From NCBI RefSeq assembly GCF_019929185.1, contig NZ_JAHZPC010000007.1:22763-86762 (forward strand): a stretch of DNA of 64,000 nt. The letters are read 5' to 3'. Position numbers and translations under genes: made by a program. Under the pieces are notes generated by a model that was not told where the DNA came from, searched no databases, and saw only the letters and a program-made list of their open reading frames with translations. Positions 17,521 to 28,568 of the stretch are shown here, piece by piece; position 1 is the first letter of the stretch; each line of letters begins with the position of its first letter. The stretch comes from Streptococcus parasanguinis. GTDB lineage: Bacteria > Bacillota > Bacilli > Lactobacillales > Streptococcaceae.

Positions 17521-19493
17521 TCTACATTCTCCTTTTCAATAGTTACTTCGTTTTCAATCGTCTCAATCAGTTGTTGACGAATACTCATCAAATCTTGACC
17601 CTCAATTTGAGAGGCTGCCGAATTGAAATGACCTCCTCCGCCAAGCTGTTCCATGATACGCTGTACATTGACTTTGCTTCGACTTCGTGCAGAAATCGAG
17701 ACAGTCCCACTTTGATTGCAAGCAATGACAAAGGTTGCTTCCACCTCAGACATGGCTAGCATACTATCAGCAGCCTTACTAATCGTTACTGAATCATAGG
17801 CTTTAGTCGTATTAGCACAAGCTACGATGATATGTGGCAAAATATTTTCACCAGTCAAGATCAGTTCGTTCACTTCGCGGTACTCGTCAAACTGAATCGC
17901 AGAGATCTCCTGGATAGCTACACTATCACTACCTCTTGAGCGAAGGTAACTCGCCACATCAAAGGTCCGACTTGTAACACGTGTGGAGAAGTTCTTAGTA
18001 TCCAGCATGATTCCAGCCATCAAAACACTAGCTTGAATCTTCGTCAATCGATTTTTCTTCGACTTCTGGAACTGAATCAGTTCACTAACCAATTCGCTCG
18101 CACTACTTGCTCCACTTTCAATATAGGTGATCAGAACATTTTCAGGGAAATCATCATCCCGACGGTGATGGTCAATGACAATAATCTGTTGAAATTCCTG
18201 ATAAAACTCTTTAGAAAGGGTCAAGGCTGTCTTAGAATGGTCCACCATAATTAACAAAGAGCGATCCGTCACCATTTGCATGGCTTCCTCTAGGGGAAGG
18301 ATTTTCGTTACCTGCTCTTCTTCTAGTTTCGCAATTGCTCTTGAAATATCACTAGCCATTGCATGCGGGTCATAGACCACATAAGAGGAAGCTAAAATAT
18401 TGCTAGAGAAAAACTGCATTCCCACAGACGCTCCTAAAGCATCCATATCCAAGTTTCTATGTCCAACAATGAAGACTTGATCAACGGATTTAATCTTATC
18501 CGAAATAGCTGTCATCATAGCGCGTGTGCGAGTCCGAGTCCGCTTCACAGCCGAAGCTGTTCCCCCACCAAAGAAAATAGGGTTTTTCTGTTCATCATTT
18601 TCCTTGACAACCGCTTGATCCCCACCACGAACTTCTGCAAGGTTTAGGTTCAAGAGAGCCACCTTACCAATTTCATCATGCTCCCCATCACCGTACGAGA
18701 ATCCCATACTTAGGGTGATAGGTAGCTCACGATTTTTAGCGTCTTCACGAAATTGATCGATGACTGAAAATTTTGCTTCCATCAATTGTTCCAAGACCGT
18801 GTAATCTGTAAACAAATAGAAACGATCCATCCCCACACGTCTGTAAAACATATGGTAATGAGCTGTAAACTCTTCTACAAAGTTGGCAATAAAACTATTG
18901 ATATTGCTAATATCAGAATCTGAAATGACATCTTCTAAATCATCATAATTATCAACAGAGATAATACCGATAACGGGACGAGTTGTCACTAACCCCACAG
19001 TTGCTTCATACTCACTTGAAACATCAAAAAAGTAAACAACACTAGACGTCTGATCAAAGTAAACGGAATATTTCTTATCAGCTACTGTGACATAATGCCC
19101 TTTATCCTCAAACAGTGTATTGAGCAACTTTTTCAATGATTCAACATCAAAGTCTCCATCATCTGTTGAAAAAATCAATTCAGCATAAGGGTTGAACCAC
19201 TCTACTTCATTCGATTCTTTATTAATCTTAATAACTCCGACAGGCATTTTATCAAGGAGAGATGCTAAGCCGCTTTCTGCCTGATGGTTAACATATTGTA
19301 TCTGTTCTAATTCATCTAACTCTGAAATTTGTAACTGGTATTCAAATAAGGCAATCAATCCAGCTAAGACTAAAAAAATTGCAATGAGAGTTACATAGCC
19401 TTTGCCAAAGATTCTTAAAAAAATTGCTAAAATTGCAAATGAAATAAAACCAATTAACACATAATGGATGAACGATAAACGAAATTTTTTCAT
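17517..19493 (-). CDS. gdpP: GdpP, cyclic-di-AMP phosphodiesterase
   Basis: 658 residues from the ATG at 19493 (AGAGG 6 bases upstream); an ATG one codon earlier is also possible, and a longer in-frame extension to 19676 lacks a ribosome binding site. Domains in order: two membrane helices (about 8-30 and 33-50), a PAS domain (about 75-165), a degenerate GGDEF domain (175-300) and a DHH/DHHA1 phosphodiesterase with GHRNLDMD at 344-351, DHH at 441-443 and [11 protein letters not shown] near 625. It hydrolyses c-di-AMP to pApA and so affects potassium balance, osmotic stress and beta-lactam tolerance. Confidence 0.97.
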   Translation of the reverse strand: MKKFRLSFIHYVLIGFISFAILAIFLRIFGKGYVTLIAIFLVLAGLIALFEYQLQISELDELEQIQYVNHQAESGLASLLDKMPVGVIKINKESNEVEWFNPYAELIFSTDDGDFDVESLKKLLNTLFEDKGHYVTVADKKYSVYFDQTSSVVYFFDVSSEYEATVGLVTTRPVIGIISVDNYDDLEDVISDSDISNINSFIANFVEEFTAHYHMFYRRVGMDRFYLFTDYTVLEQLMEAKFSVIDQFREDAKNRELPITLSMGFSYGDGEHDEIGKVALLNLNLAEVRGGDQAVVKENDEQKNPIFFGGGTASAVKRTRTRTRAMMTAISDKIKSVDQVFIVGHRNLDMDALGASVGMQFFSSNILASSYVVYDPHAMASDISRAIAKLEEEQVTKILPLEEAMQMVTDRSLLIMVDHSKTALTLSKEFYQEFQQIIVIDHHRRDDDFPENVLITYIESGASSASELVSELIQFQKSKKNRLTKIQASVLMAGIMLDTKNFSTRVTSRTFDVASYLRSRGSDSVAIQEISAIQFDEYREVNELILTGENILPHIIVACANTTKAYDSVTISKAADSMLAMSEVEATFVIACNQSGTVSISARSRSKVNVQRIMEQLGGGGHFNSAASQIEGQDLMSIRQQLIETIENEVTIEKENVE

Positions 19494-19602
19494 CATAAAC
19501 CTCTTCTCGGAATTATACCATAAATAAAGGTAAAAAGCGAGGTTTCTCTCTATATTACATAGAAGATTGACCGGTAAAAAACTCTTTCTCCACTTCACTA
19601 CC

Positions 19603-19621
19603 TTGTAAACAAAGTTTACAA
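19603..19621. repeat. Short perfect inverted repeat
   Basis: TTGTAAAC-AAA-GTTTACAA, an 8-bp palindrome with a 3-base spacer, followed at once by TCGTGTAAATAA. It lies between mnmG and gdpP. Related TTTACA/TGTAAA pairs occur at several other intergenic places in the window. Confidence 0.7.
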
Positions 19622-19649
19622 TCGTGTAAATAAAAGCAACAAATTTCAA

Positions 19650-19690
19650 TCTATAAAATTGAGGCTGAAACATCATCTCAGCCTCATTTG
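19650..19690 (-). terminator. Terminator after mnmG
   Basis: On the minus strand TGAGGCTGA and TCAGCCTCA pair around a short loop, followed by ATTTTA. Confidence 0.75.
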
Positions 19691-19691
19691 A

Positions 19692-21602
19692 TTAGTGGTT
19701 TGCTTTGTTTTTGGAGATACTCCGAGATTTACCTTCCAAGTAAACCATTAAAATAGAGATATCCGCTGGATTGACACCTGAGATACGACTTGCTTGACCA
19801 ATCGTTTCTGGATTAATTAATTTAAATTTTTGACGAGCTTCGGTTGCGATGGAGTCAATATCATCCCAGTCAATATTCGCAGGAATTCTTTTTTCTTCCA
19901 TACGCTTCATTTTTTCGACTTGGTCCATTGCTTTTGAAATATAGCCTTCGTATTTAATTTCAGTTTCAATCAATTCAATGATTTTATCATCCAGTTCTTC
20001 AGCTGCAGGACCAATAAATTCTACCACATCTTGGTAAGAGACTTCTGGTCTTCGCAAGAATTCTTTAGCAGTGACAGCATCTGTCAATGGTTTAAAGCCC
20101 ATTGCAGCAACCTTCTCATTGGTTTCCTTTATAGGCTTTAACTTAATGCTATCCAAACGCTTCATCTCGTTTTCAAACTGATACTTCTTGGTTTCGAAAC
20201 GTTGCCAACGTTCATCATCTACCAATCCAATTGCTCGTCCCATTTCTGTCAAGCGCATATCGGCATTATCATGACGCAAAATCAGACGGTATTCTGCACG
20301 GCTTGTTAACAAGCGATACGGTTCGATCGTTCCCTTTGTTACCAAGTCATCGATCATTACCCCAATATAACCATCACTGCGTTTCAAAATGAGTTCTGGT
20401 TTTCCTTGGATTTTTAGAGCCGCATTGATCCCTGCAATAATCCCTTGACCAGCAGCCTCCTCATAGCCAGACGTTCCATTGGTTTGGCCAGCTGTAAAGA
20501 GACCTGAAATTTTCTTAGTTTCCAAAGTTGCGCGCAATTGATGAGGCAAAACCATATCATACTCAATTGCATAACCCGTTCGCATCATTTCTGCCTTCTC
20601 AAGTCCCTTAATAGAATGGACGAGATCCCGTTGAACATCCTCTGGTAAACTCGTTGACAGCCCTTGAACATAGACTTCTTCTGTATTTCGTCCCTCAGGT
20701 TCTAAAAATAGTTGATGACGCTCTTTGTCAGCAAAACGGACAATTTTATCCTCAATGGACGGACAATAGCGAGGACCTACTCCCTTTACAACCCCTGTAA
20801 ACATAGGCGCCCGGTGTAAATTATTTTGGATAATCTCATGGCTATGCCCATTCGTATAAGTTAACCAACAAGGAACCTGATCCTTTACATAATCTTCATC
20901 ACGCGATGTATAAGAAAAATGATTTGGAGCTTCATCTCCAGGTTGAATTTCCGTTTCGTCATAATTAATTGACGAAGCCTTTACACGAGGTGGCGTCCCT
21001 GTTTTGAAACGTCCAATTTCTAATCCTAGCTGTTTGAGATTATCAGCCAAATTGATAGAAGCTAGACTATGATTAGGTCCTGACGAATACTTGAGATCTC
21101 CAATGATAATTTCTCCGCGTAAAGCTGTCCCAGTAGTGACAATAACAGCCTTTGCTCCATATTCTTGGTGAGTTGCAGTCCTTACACCAACAACCTTACC
21201 ATTCTCCACCAAAATCTCATCAATCATAGTTTGGCGAAGAGTTAAATTTTCTTGATTTTCAACCGTTTTCCGCATTTCTTTTGAGTAAAGTTCTTTGTCT
21301 GCTTGAGCCCGAAGTGCACGAACCGCAGGACCTTTACCAGTATTGAGCATTTTCATTTGGATGTAGGTCTTGTCGATGTTCTTCGCCATTTCTCCACCGA
21401 GGGCATCGACTTCACGCACGACAATCCCCTTAGCAGAACCACCAATAGAGGGATTACAAGGCATAAAAGCCAGCATTTCAATGTTAATAGTCGCAAGTAA
21501 GACCTTACAACCCATACGGCTAGCAGCTAGAGAGGCTTCTACTCCCGCATGCCCCGCACCGATTACAATGATATCGTATTCTTCAATAAAATTATAAGTC
21601 AT
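19692..21602 (-). CDS. mnmG: MnmG (GidA), tRNA wobble-uridine carboxymethylaminomethyl enzyme
   Basis: 636 residues. The FAD-binding motif [17 protein letters not shown] (about 16-32), the FNPSIGG-like [11 protein letters not shown] (about 49-59) and the C-terminal helical domain identify MnmG. With MnmE it adds carboxymethylaminomethyl groups to U34 of tRNAs reading split boxes. It lies 8 bases after a NUDIX gene in one transcription unit, and mnmA, which thiolates the same U34, is 1 kb upstream on the same strand. Length is normal. Confidence 0.97.
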   Translation of the reverse strand: MTYNFIEEYDIIVIGAGHAGVEASLAASRMGCKVLLATINIEMLAFMPCNPSIGGSAKGIVVREVDALGGEMAKNIDKTYIQMKMLNTGKGPAVRALRAQADKELYSKEMRKTVENQENLTLRQTMIDEILVENGKVVGVRTATHQEYGAKAVIVTTGTALRGEIIIGDLKYSSGPNHSLASINLADNLKQLGLEIGRFKTGTPPRVKASSINYDETEIQPGDEAPNHFSYTSRDEDYVKDQVPCWLTYTNGHSHEIIQNNLHRAPMFTGVVKGVGPRYCPSIEDKIVRFADKERHQLFLEPEGRNTEEVYVQGLSTSLPEDVQRDLVHSIKGLEKAEMMRTGYAIEYDMVLPHQLRATLETKKISGLFTAGQTNGTSGYEEAAGQGIIAGINAALKIQGKPELILKRSDGYIGVMIDDLVTKGTIEPYRLLTSRAEYRLILRHDNADMRLTEMGRAIGLVDDERWQRFETKKYQFENEMKRLDSIKLKPIKETNEKVAAMGFKPLTDAVTAKEFLRRPEVSYQDVVEFIGPAAEELDDKIIELIETEIKYEGYISKAMDQVEKMKRMEEKRIPANIDWDDIDSIATEARQKFKLINPETIGQASRISGVNPADISILMVYLEGKSRSISKNKANH

Positions 21603-21610
21603 TTTTTCTC

Positions 21611-22066
21611 CTATTTCTCAAGATGGATGTGTCGTAATTTTCCGTCCCATTCTGGTAGGGCTGATTTTAAAAAGGCTGGTTTCAGGTCAACAGTGTGTAA
21701 ATCATCTAAAGCAATCCAACGGCAAGGTAATTGCTTGGTATCTTCCTGCATGACCAAAGGTGCATCTTCTAGCAAGTCCACCAAATAATGAAATTCAATG
21801 TTATGGTAGTGGATTCCAGCTTGTTCAAAGTGATTTTCAACCACGAAAGCTAACGGACCTGCTGTAGATGTGACACCAAGTTCCTCTTTGACTTCCCGAA
21901 CTACAGCATCCTCTGTAGTTTCATTGACTTGAATAGCACCTCCGATTGTATAACAGCCGTCCTCATCTTCTATGACGAACAAGCGATTATCTTTTACAAT
22001 CAAAGCAGTCGCCCTCACACCAAAAACAGTAGAACCTATTTTCGTTCGAAAATCCTGTTGCCTCAT
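21611..22066 (-). CDS. NUDIX hydrolase
   Basis: 151 residues from the ATG at 22066, which has AAAGGAAG 4 bases upstream; a longer frame reading from 22138 has no ribosome binding site. The NUDIX box is complete, from [12 protein letters not shown] to [11 protein letters not shown], at about residues 42-64, so the pyrophosphohydrolase fold should be active. The substrate (oxidised nucleotide, nucleotide sugar or other) cannot be told. It is cotranscribed with mnmG, 8 bases downstream. Confidence 0.9.
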   Translation of the reverse strand: MRQQDFRTKIGSTVFGVRATALIVKDNRLFVIEDEDGCYTIGGAIQVNETTEDAVVREVKEELGVTSTAGPLAFVVENHFEQAGIHYHNIEFHYLVDLLEDAPLVMQEDTKQLPCRWIALDDLHTVDLKPAFLKSALPEWDGKLRHIHLEK

Positions 22067-22212
22067 TTTACTTCCTTTCGAAATCACACAAAAATAGTCA
22101 AAACTCTGAGAAGTGCAGGACAAAAAAGCCTGCAACATCCATGAGCTTTGACCATCATTTCTATTGCTTTTATTATTGTAGCAAATTGAGAAAATTTGTC
22201 AATTTAAATATA

Positions 22213-22635
22213 CTAAGACTGACGGATTGCTTCAAAAACTCCTTTGTCAATCTCAACTGGATCAGAGAATGCATCTAGAACAATCCCTCTCACTGGAAAC
22301 TTTCCTATCCTTTCTGCAGTAAATAAACAGTCCGTAAAAGGTATTTGCAGCCAAGAAAAACGATCGTAATAATCTTTAGGAATATCCTGTTCCGTCAAGA
22401 AACAAGGATAAAAGTAGTCGTCTCCCTTTCGTAGAATATCCGGTTTTAGACGAACACCTTCTTGTTCATCACTCCCATCCATTAAAGAAGCATTAAAGGG
22501 AACCCAAACTTTAGATTGCTTCAATTCCTTGAACAAAGCTTCAATTGACTCCGTCGTTTTTTCCCTCAAATACTGTTTCTTATAATCAGAGATAGTCTTT
22601 GTATTCTCTATTTTTTTCTTAAAGAACTGAAACAC
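22213..22635 (-). CDS. Small uncharacterised protein, possibly SseB-like
   Basis: 140 residues with no membrane segment or signal. The central part, WVPFNASLMDG followed by DDYFYPCFLTEQDIPKDYY and later GIVLDAFSDPVEI, resembles SseB-domain proteins, in which an LDPFSDP-like motif is typical, but the match is by eye. It lies 21 bases downstream of mnmA on the same strand and is probably cotranscribed with it. A ribosome binding site AGGAGG-like sequence (CTAGGAGGAACG on the minus strand) precedes the ATG. No function is assigned. Confidence 0.7.
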   Translation of the reverse strand: MFQFFKKKIENTKTISDYKKQYLREKTTESIEALFKELKQSKVWVPFNASLMDGSDEQEGVRLKPDILRKGDDYFYPCFLTEQDIPKDYYDRFSWLQIPFTDCLFTAERIGKFPVRGIVLDAFSDPVEIDKGVFEAIRQS

Positions 22636-22656
22636 TTTCGTTCCTCCTAGAAAATT

Positions 22657-23802
<1,146 letters not shown>

Positions 23803-23803
23803 T

Positions 23804-23847
23804 CACGATTGAAGGTCGTGGTTTGCTTCAACGATTGAAGGTCGTTT
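23804..23847 (-). promoter_or_regulatory. Two tandem anticodon-arm-like hairpins in the mnmA leader
   Basis: On the minus strand the leader holds AACGA-CCTTCAA-TCGTT and, 26 bases on, CACGA-CCTTCAA-TCGTG. Each is a 5-bp stem with a 7-base loop, and the outer pair changes from A-T to C-G between copies with both sides changed. The loops are identical and place TTC where an anticodon would be. Both lie between the mnmA promoter and ATG. A regulatory role is inferred. Confidence 0.55.
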
Positions 23848-23859
23848 TGAGCAGTTACC

Positions 23860-23888
23860 ATTTTAACACGCTTTATAGTAGAAAACAA
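23860..23888 (-). promoter_or_regulatory. mnmA promoter
   Basis: On the minus strand TTGTTT (23888-23883), a 17-base spacer and TAAAAT (23865-23860). Confidence 0.6.
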
Positions 23889-23941
23889 GCATCTTACTAT
23901 TCTTTTTGTTGATCAGGATCGATGGGTTTACAAGTCTGTAA

Positions 23942-23976
23942 ATTAAAAAAGAGTCCTATTCAAGAACTCTTTTCAT
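23942..23976 (-). terminator. Terminator after the LysM protein gene
   Basis: On the minus strand AAAAGAGTTCTT and GGACTCTTTTTT pair around a short loop and end in a T run. Confidence 0.75.
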
Positions 23977-23982
23977 ACAAAT

Positions 23983-24525
23983 TTAATACCAGCCATTTGC
24001 CAACCAGAAATTTTTAGCTGCAGACCACGATCCATAACGGTTGACAACATATTGATTGGCCACTTTTTCTTGGTTTGCAGGTGATAAATCACCATTCAAA
24101 TAAGTGATAGTCAATTGGTAACGGCCATAATATTGGCCATTTTGTGCTGTATAGCTACCACTTGACTCTTTCTGAGCAATCCATTCCTTAGCAGCCGCGT
24201 CTTCCGCACTCAAGCCATCTGAAGCAGAGACAGTAGTTGTTGCTTGTGTAGTATCCGTTTTACTAGCAGGAGCTTGCTCCGTGGTTTTCTGCGTTGTATT
24301 TGCATCTTCAATCTCAAGAACTTGACCAACTGAGATGAGATTCACGTTACTAATCTTATTTTTCTTAGCAATTGCATCAACCGTTGTGTTCTTCTCTTTA
24401 GCAATAGCTGATAAAGTATCACCTGATTTTACAGTATAAGAATCTGCATTCGCTACAATTGGAAGGAAAAGTCCTGCAAGTAAACTAAGTCCAATAATAT
24501 GTTTCATCATTTGTTTTTTATTCAT
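23983..24525 (-). CDS. Secreted LysM protein with aggregation-promoting-factor-like C-terminus
   Basis: 180 residues. A signal peptide ends near ANADS (about residue 27), then one LysM peptidoglycan-binding domain, [17 protein letters not shown] to VGQVLEIED (about 29-73), a Thr/Gln/Ala linker, and a C-terminal domain with AKEWIAQKESSGSYTAQNGQYYGRYQL and ending ANGWY. That end resembles the lysozyme-like domain of aggregation-promoting factors and of pneumococcal SP_0107. Cell wall binding and perhaps cleavage are inferred. It has its own terminator. A second LysM protein lies 2.4 kb away. Confidence 0.85.
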   Translation of the reverse strand: MNKKQMMKHIIGLSLLAGLFLPIVANADSYTVKSGDTLSAIAKEKNTTVDAIAKKNKISNVNLISVGQVLEIEDANTTQKTTEQAPASKTDTTQATTTVSASDGLSAEDAAAKEWIAQKESSGSYTAQNGQYYGRYQLTITYLNGDLSPANQEKVANQYVVNRYGSWSAAKNFWLANGWY

Positions 24526-24651
24526 TATTATGTACTCCTTTATTGGTATACCTCTATACTACACAAGAAATATTTCATATTTATTGAAATAATGTGTCAA
24601 ATATTTCAGTCAGATGTTAGAAATACTAAAAATCCAGGATAATATAAATGC

Positions 24652-24668
24652 TTTAAGCCCCCTTTAAG
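24652..24668 (+). promoter_or_regulatory. Perfect CiaR-type direct repeat
   Basis: TTTAAG-CCCCC-TTTAAG matches the CiaR consensus TTTAAG-N5-TTTAAG exactly. It lies in the divergent region between the LysM gene and sdaAB. No clear -10 box follows 10 bases downstream, so the target gene is uncertain. Confidence 0.55.
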
Positions 24669-24753
24669 ATTTCTCAGATATTTCGGGAAAAATAGAAGAA
24701 ATCATCAGCCATATCTGATATAATGAAGTAAAGTGATCACAAAGGAGCAGAGC

Positions 24754-25425
24754 ATGAACTCTTTAAAATTCCAATCAGTTTTTGATATTATTGGACCTGT
24801 GATGATCGGCCCATCCAGTAGTCACACTGCAGGTGCTGTTCGAATTGGTAAAATTGTTTCTTCTATCTTTGGAGAGGAGCCAAAAGAAGTTGAGTTCCAA
24901 TTATTTAATTCCTTCGCCAAAACCTATCGTGGTCATGGAACAGATTTAGCCTTAGTAGCGGGCATCTTAGGAATGGACACAGATGATCCTAGAATCCCAG
25001 ATAGTCTAAAAATTGCACATGAACGAGGCATTCGGATTGTTTGGTCTATTCAAAAAGAAAGCAATGCTCCTCACCCAAACACAACGACTATTACTGTTAA
25101 AAATGATCATAAAACGATTTCTGTCACTGGAATCTCAATTGGTGGTGGGAACATACAGGTTACTGAGTTAAATGGCTTTGCTATCTCGCTAAATATGAAT
25201 ACTCCAACCATTATCATTGTTCACCAGGACGTCCCTGGAATGATCGCTCATGTGACAGAAGCTCTTTCTCGCTATGATATTAACATTGCACAAATGAATG
25301 TGACGCGGGAAAAAGCTGGAGAAAAAGCGATTATGATTATAGAAGTTGACTCAAGGAGTTGTGAAGCAGCGATCGAAGATATCCGTAAAATTCCTCATCT
25401 TCATAATGTCAACTTTTTCAAATAA
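24754..25425 (+). CDS. sdaAB: L-serine dehydratase, beta subunit
   Basis: 223 residues from the ATG at 24754, preceded by AAAGGAG at 6 bases; an in-frame GTG at 24733 lies upstream of that site. The N-terminal SDH-beta domain with GPVMIGPSSSHTAGAVRIG and a C-terminal ACT domain from about residue 148 define it. With SdaAA it deaminates L-serine to pyruvate and ammonia using a 4Fe-4S cluster. It is 9 bases upstream of sdaAA. Confidence 0.95.
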   Translation: MNSLKFQSVFDIIGPVMIGPSSSHTAGAVRIGKIVSSIFGEEPKEVEFQLFNSFAKTYRGHGTDLALVAGILGMDTDDPRIPDSLKIAHERGIRIVWSIQKESNAPHPNTTTITVKNDHKTISVTGISIGGGNIQVTELNGFAISLNMNTPTIIIVHQDVPGMIAHVTEALSRYDINIAQMNVTREKAGEKAIMIIEVDSRSCEAAIEDIRKIPHLHNVNFFK

Positions 25426-25434
25426 GGAGTTCAT

Positions 25435-26307
25435 ATGTTTTATTCAATTGTAGACCTCGTAGAACAAGCAAGCACGCAATACGAAGGAAACGTCGCAGAG
25501 TTAATGATTGCAACTGAATTTGAACTAACTGGTCGTGAACGAGAAGAAGTCCTACGATTAATGACCCGTAATTTAGAAGTGATGATTGATTCTGTAAGGT
25601 TAGGGTTAAATGAAAACCACTCTCGTAGTGGGTTAACCGGTGGGGATGCCGCAAAATTAGATTGTTATATCAAATCAGGAAAGACTTTGTCTGACTTAAC
25701 CGTCTTAACCGCAGCGAAGAATGCTATTGCCGTCAACGAACACAATGCTAAAATGGGGTTGGTCTGTGCAACACCCACTGCAGGATCTGCTGGCTGTCTT
25801 CCTGCAGTTCTCACCGCGGCAACTCAAAAATTAGGGTTAAACCGTCAGCAACAATTAGATTTTCTACTGACAGCTGGAGCTTTTGGTTTAGTCATCGCCA
25901 ATAATGCTTCTATTTCAGGTGCAGAAGGTGGTTGTCAAGCAGAAGTTGGTTCTGCTTCAGCTATGAGTGCGGCAGCATTGACACTAGCTGCTGGAGGAAC
26001 TCCTTATCAAGCGAGTCAAGCAGTCTGTTTTGTCATCAAAAACATGCTTGGGCTCATTTGTGATCCAGTAGCAGGACTCGTGGAAGTTCCATGTGTCAAA
26101 CGAAACGCAATGGGAGCCAGCTATGCCTTCATTGCTGCTGATATGGCCTTAGCAGGCATTGAATCAAAAATACCTGTTGATGAAGTTATTGACGCCATGT
26201 ACCAAGTTGGTTCTAGTCTTCCGACTGCCTTTAGAGAAACAGCTGAAGGAGGATTGGCAGTAACACCAACCGGACGTAGATTACAAAAAGAGATATTTGG
26301 AGAATAA
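25435..26307 (+). CDS. sdaAA: L-serine dehydratase, alpha subunit
   Basis: 290 residues, normal length. The SDH-alpha domain has CATPTAGSAGCLPAV near 108-122 and CDPVAGLVEVPC near 204-215, holding the cysteines expected to bind the 4Fe-4S cluster. The gene has AAGGAG 5 bases before the ATG and forms an operon with sdaAB upstream and an HAD phosphatase gene directly downstream. Confidence 0.96.
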   Translation: MFYSIVDLVEQASTQYEGNVAELMIATEFELTGREREEVLRLMTRNLEVMIDSVRLGLNENHSRSGLTGGDAAKLDCYIKSGKTLSDLTVLTAAKNAIAVNEHNAKMGLVCATPTAGSAGCLPAVLTAATQKLGLNRQQQLDFLLTAGAFGLVIANNASISGAEGGCQAEVGSASAMSAAALTLAAGGTPYQASQAVCFVIKNMLGLICDPVAGLVEVPCVKRNAMGASYAFIAADMALAGIESKIPVDEVIDAMYQVGSSLPTAFRETAEGGLAVTPTGRRLQKEIFGE

Positions 26308-26308
26308 C

Positions 26309-26938
26309 ATGCAAGCCTTGTTTTTTGATTTAGATGGAACATTAGTTGACAGTTCTAAGGGAATTACAGAGAGCTTTCAACATACATTCGATACTTTGAA
26401 GGTTCCTCAACCCGATCTCAAAACCATCCGTAGTTTTATGGGACCACCTTTGATTTCTAGTTTTGAAGCTACCCTTCCGGAAACTTTGGTAGATCAAGCA
26501 GTGACTATCTATCGCCAGTATTATCATGAAAAAGGTCAATATAAATCAACTCTATTTCCTCAGATACTAGAAGCTTTGAAAGCATTACAAGACGAAAACA
26601 TTCCTCTTTATGTAACCACTTCAAAACATGAACCAGTTGCTTTACAGATGTGTCAAGATTTAGGTATCGCTAAATACTTTAAAGGAATTTATGGATCAAA
26701 TTCAGATCGTATCCACAAAGCCGATGTCATTCGATACGCCTTGTCAATCAATGACCTTCCAAAAGAGGAGACAGTGATTATTGGAGACACAAAATTTGAC
26801 CTCATTGGAGGTCAAACAGTTGGTATAAAAACCATGGCAGTCACTTGGGGATTTGGAGATCTTGAAGAGCTACTTCTTTACTCACCAGATTTTATTTGTC
26901 ACTCTCCACTTGTCATTCTTGAGACATTAAAAAAATAG
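26309..26938 (+). CDS. HAD-family hydrolase, phosphoglycolate-phosphatase-like
   Basis: 209 residues from the ATG at 26309, with GGAG 6 bases upstream inside the end of sdaAA. HAD motifs: DLDGT at about 7-11, the second-motif TTSKHEP near 107-113 and the fourth motif IIGDTKFDLIG near 157-167, with a helical cap between. It belongs to the Gph-like group; the substrate is unknown. The start follows the sdaAA stop by 1 base, so it is the last gene of that operon, with a terminator right after. Confidence 0.88.
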   Translation: MQALFFDLDGTLVDSSKGITESFQHTFDTLKVPQPDLKTIRSFMGPPLISSFEATLPETLVDQAVTIYRQYYHEKGQYKSTLFPQILEALKALQDENIPLYVTTSKHEPVALQMCQDLGIAKYFKGIYGSNSDRIHKADVIRYALSINDLPKEETVIIGDTKFDLIGGQTVGIKTMAVTWGFGDLEELLLYSPDFICHSPLVILETLKK

Positions 26939-26963
26939 GTTTACAAATTGTAAACCTATTTTT
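26933..26963. terminator. Bidirectional terminator between the HAD and LysM/SLT genes
   Basis: AAAAAATAGGTTTACA and TGTAAACCTATTTTTT form a 16-bp stem with a 3-base loop and A/T flanks on both sides. It can end transcription from both converging genes; the core is TTTACA-AAT-TGTAAA. Confidence 0.85.
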
Positions 26964-27613
26964 TAATAACCCCAAGCTGATAAACCTTGTGAGCTATATG
27001 CATTGTATGCGGCCTGGATTTGATCATCAACTGTTGCAGTTGAACCCCAACCTGGCATTGTTTGGAACAAACCACTGGCACCAGAAGCATTTGCTGCATT
27101 TACTTGACCATTTGATTCACGGGCAATGATTGCTTCCCAAGTAGAAGCAGGTACACCAGTCATTTCAGCCATACGAGCAGCCGCATAAGATCCTTGTTCT
27201 CCAGCAGTATTCCCATTTGATAGAACAATTCCACCATTTGTTGATTGTGCAGAAGTCACTGCAGCATTTGCTGCATAAGTTGTTTGTTTTTGAGCAGTTT
27301 GTGCTGTTGCAGTTGCTGTAGGTGCACTTTCAGCAGGTTTTGCTTGCTCTTGTGGAGCAACTTTATCAATCATAGATTTTGAACGCTCACCTAACTCAAT
27401 AATTTGTCCTGCATAGATCAAATCTTCATTGGTCAGATTGTTAGATGCAATAATATTTTCTACTGAAGTGTTATTTTCTAGTGCAATTTTTGATAGAGTA
27501 TCTCCAGACTTCACTTCGTAAGTTTCAGCATTCACTGTAGCAATACCAGAAATGAAAAGTGATGCTGCTGAAAGTAGGGAAGTGACTGTCCATTGGAACT
27601 TTTTACTGTTCAT
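26963..27613 (-). CDS. Secreted LysM and transglycosylase-like protein
   Basis: 216 residues from the ATG at 27613 (AAGGAG upstream; an in-frame upstream extension is rejected). Signal peptide cut near VNAE (about 29), one LysM domain [17 protein letters not shown] to GQIIELGE (31-76), an Ala/Thr/Gln-rich linker, then a C-terminal domain with [28 protein letters not shown] and [11 protein letters not shown], the pattern of soluble lytic transglycosylases (catalytic glutamate in ARES). It should cut or remodel peptidoglycan outside the cell. It is like the IsaA/SceD type proteins of staphylococci and streptococci. Confidence 0.87.
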   Translation of the reverse strand: MNSKKFQWTVTSLLSAASLFISGIATVNAETYEVKSGDTLSKIALENNTSVENIIASNNLTNEDLIYAGQIIELGERSKSMIDKVAPQEQAKPAESAPTATATAQTAQKQTTYAANAAVTSAQSTNGGIVLSNGNTAGEQGSYAAARMAEMTGVPASTWEAIIARESNGQVNAANASGASGLFQTMPGWGSTATVDDQIQAAYNAYSSQGLSAWGY

Positions 27614-27716
27614 GAATTCTATTCTCCTTTCGAACATAATTCTATCATACACACAAAATGTTACAGTTTATTGTAGAATATATTACAAATGTTACAAGAA
27701 TATGTGAATTTAATGT

Positions 27717-27742
27717 AAAAAGCGCTTTGTATAGCGCTTTTT
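27717..27742. terminator. Terminator after ecfT
   Basis: AAAAAGCGCT and AGCGCTTTTT form a perfect stem with a 6-base loop. T runs on both strands allow either direction; ecfT ends 29 bases away. Confidence 0.85.
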
Positions 27743-27770
27743 CCTTATTTTTGAACCAATACAACTAGCT

Positions 27771-28568
27771 CTATCCATTTTTTAGATAAAAAACTATCAA
27801 CATGAGACACAGAATAACGAGCAATGCTAGGGTATCTTTTACTCCCCACTGCAGAGTCCGATAGCGTGTTCGTCCCTCACCGCCTTTGTACCCTCTCGCT
27901 TCCATCGCAATTGCTAATGCATCTGCGCGTTTAAAACTAGAAGCAAATAGAGGAATGAGGATCGGAATAAAGGAACGGATCCTTTTTAATAGATTTCCTT
28001 CACCAAAATCAACACCACGCGCCCTTTGCGCATTCATGATTCGATTCGTATCATCTACTAAGGTTGGAACAAAGCGCAAACTCATAGATAGCATTAACCC
28101 AATCTCATGAGCCGGAACCTTAATAATTTTTAGTGGTGTAAGGATCTTTTCAACAGCATCTGCTAAACTCAATGGTGTCGTCGTCACGGTTAAAATCGTC
28201 GAATAAAAAATAATTAAAATAAATCTACAAAATATGATGGCGGCTTGCATCAATCCTTGGTCGGTTAATTTAAAAAACCACCATTGATACAAAATAGTTC
28301 CTTGAGAGGTCGCAAATAATTGAAAAATAGTTGTAAAAGCAATGATAAAAATCATTGATTTTAAGCCTTTAATATAAAAACTAACCGAAATCCTCGTTAG
28401 ATACATTAAAACAAAAATAAAACCAAAGAGAAGAACATTTGTCTGGATATTATTTGCCCAAAACAGAAGAAATATGAATAAAAACATTGAGAGCAACTTC
28501 CCACGAGGATCTAGTTGGTGGATAATGGAGTTTCCAGGAATATACCTTCCCAAAATCATATTATTCAT
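27771..28568 (-). CDS. ecfT: ECF transporter transmembrane protein EcfT
   Basis: 265 residues with about five membrane segments and the two coupling-helix signatures AQRARGVDF (about 178-186) and AMEARGYKG (about 218-226). EcfT couples the two ATPases to exchangeable vitamin-binding S components, so this module can take up riboflavin, folate, biotin and others. It overlaps ecfA2 by 8 bases and is the last gene of the pgsA-ecfA1-ecfA2-ecfT run. Confidence 0.96.
   Translation of the reverse strand: MNNMILGRYIPGNSIIHQLDPRGKLLSMFLFIFLLFWANNIQTNVLLFGFIFVLMYLTRISVSFYIKGLKSMIFIIAFTTIFQLFATSQGTILYQWWFFKLTDQGLMQAAIIFCRFILIIFYSTILTVTTTPLSLADAVEKILTPLKIIKVPAHEIGLMLSMSLRFVPTLVDDTNRIMNAQRARGVDFGEGNLLKRIRSFIPILIPLFASSFKRADALAIAMEARGYKGGEGRTRYRTLQWGVKDTLALLVILCLMLIVFYLKNG

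Noticed and set aside
24679..24753. A CiaR-controlled small RNA after the perfect repeat
   Set aside because: No good -10 box and no terminator before sdaAB.
27614..27716. WalR (VicR) boxes before the LysM/transglycosylase gene
   Set aside because: TGTAAC/TGTAAT motifs occur, but spacings are 9, 10 or 13 bases rather than the 11 of the TGTWA-type direct repeat, so I do not call a site although such genes are often WalR targets.
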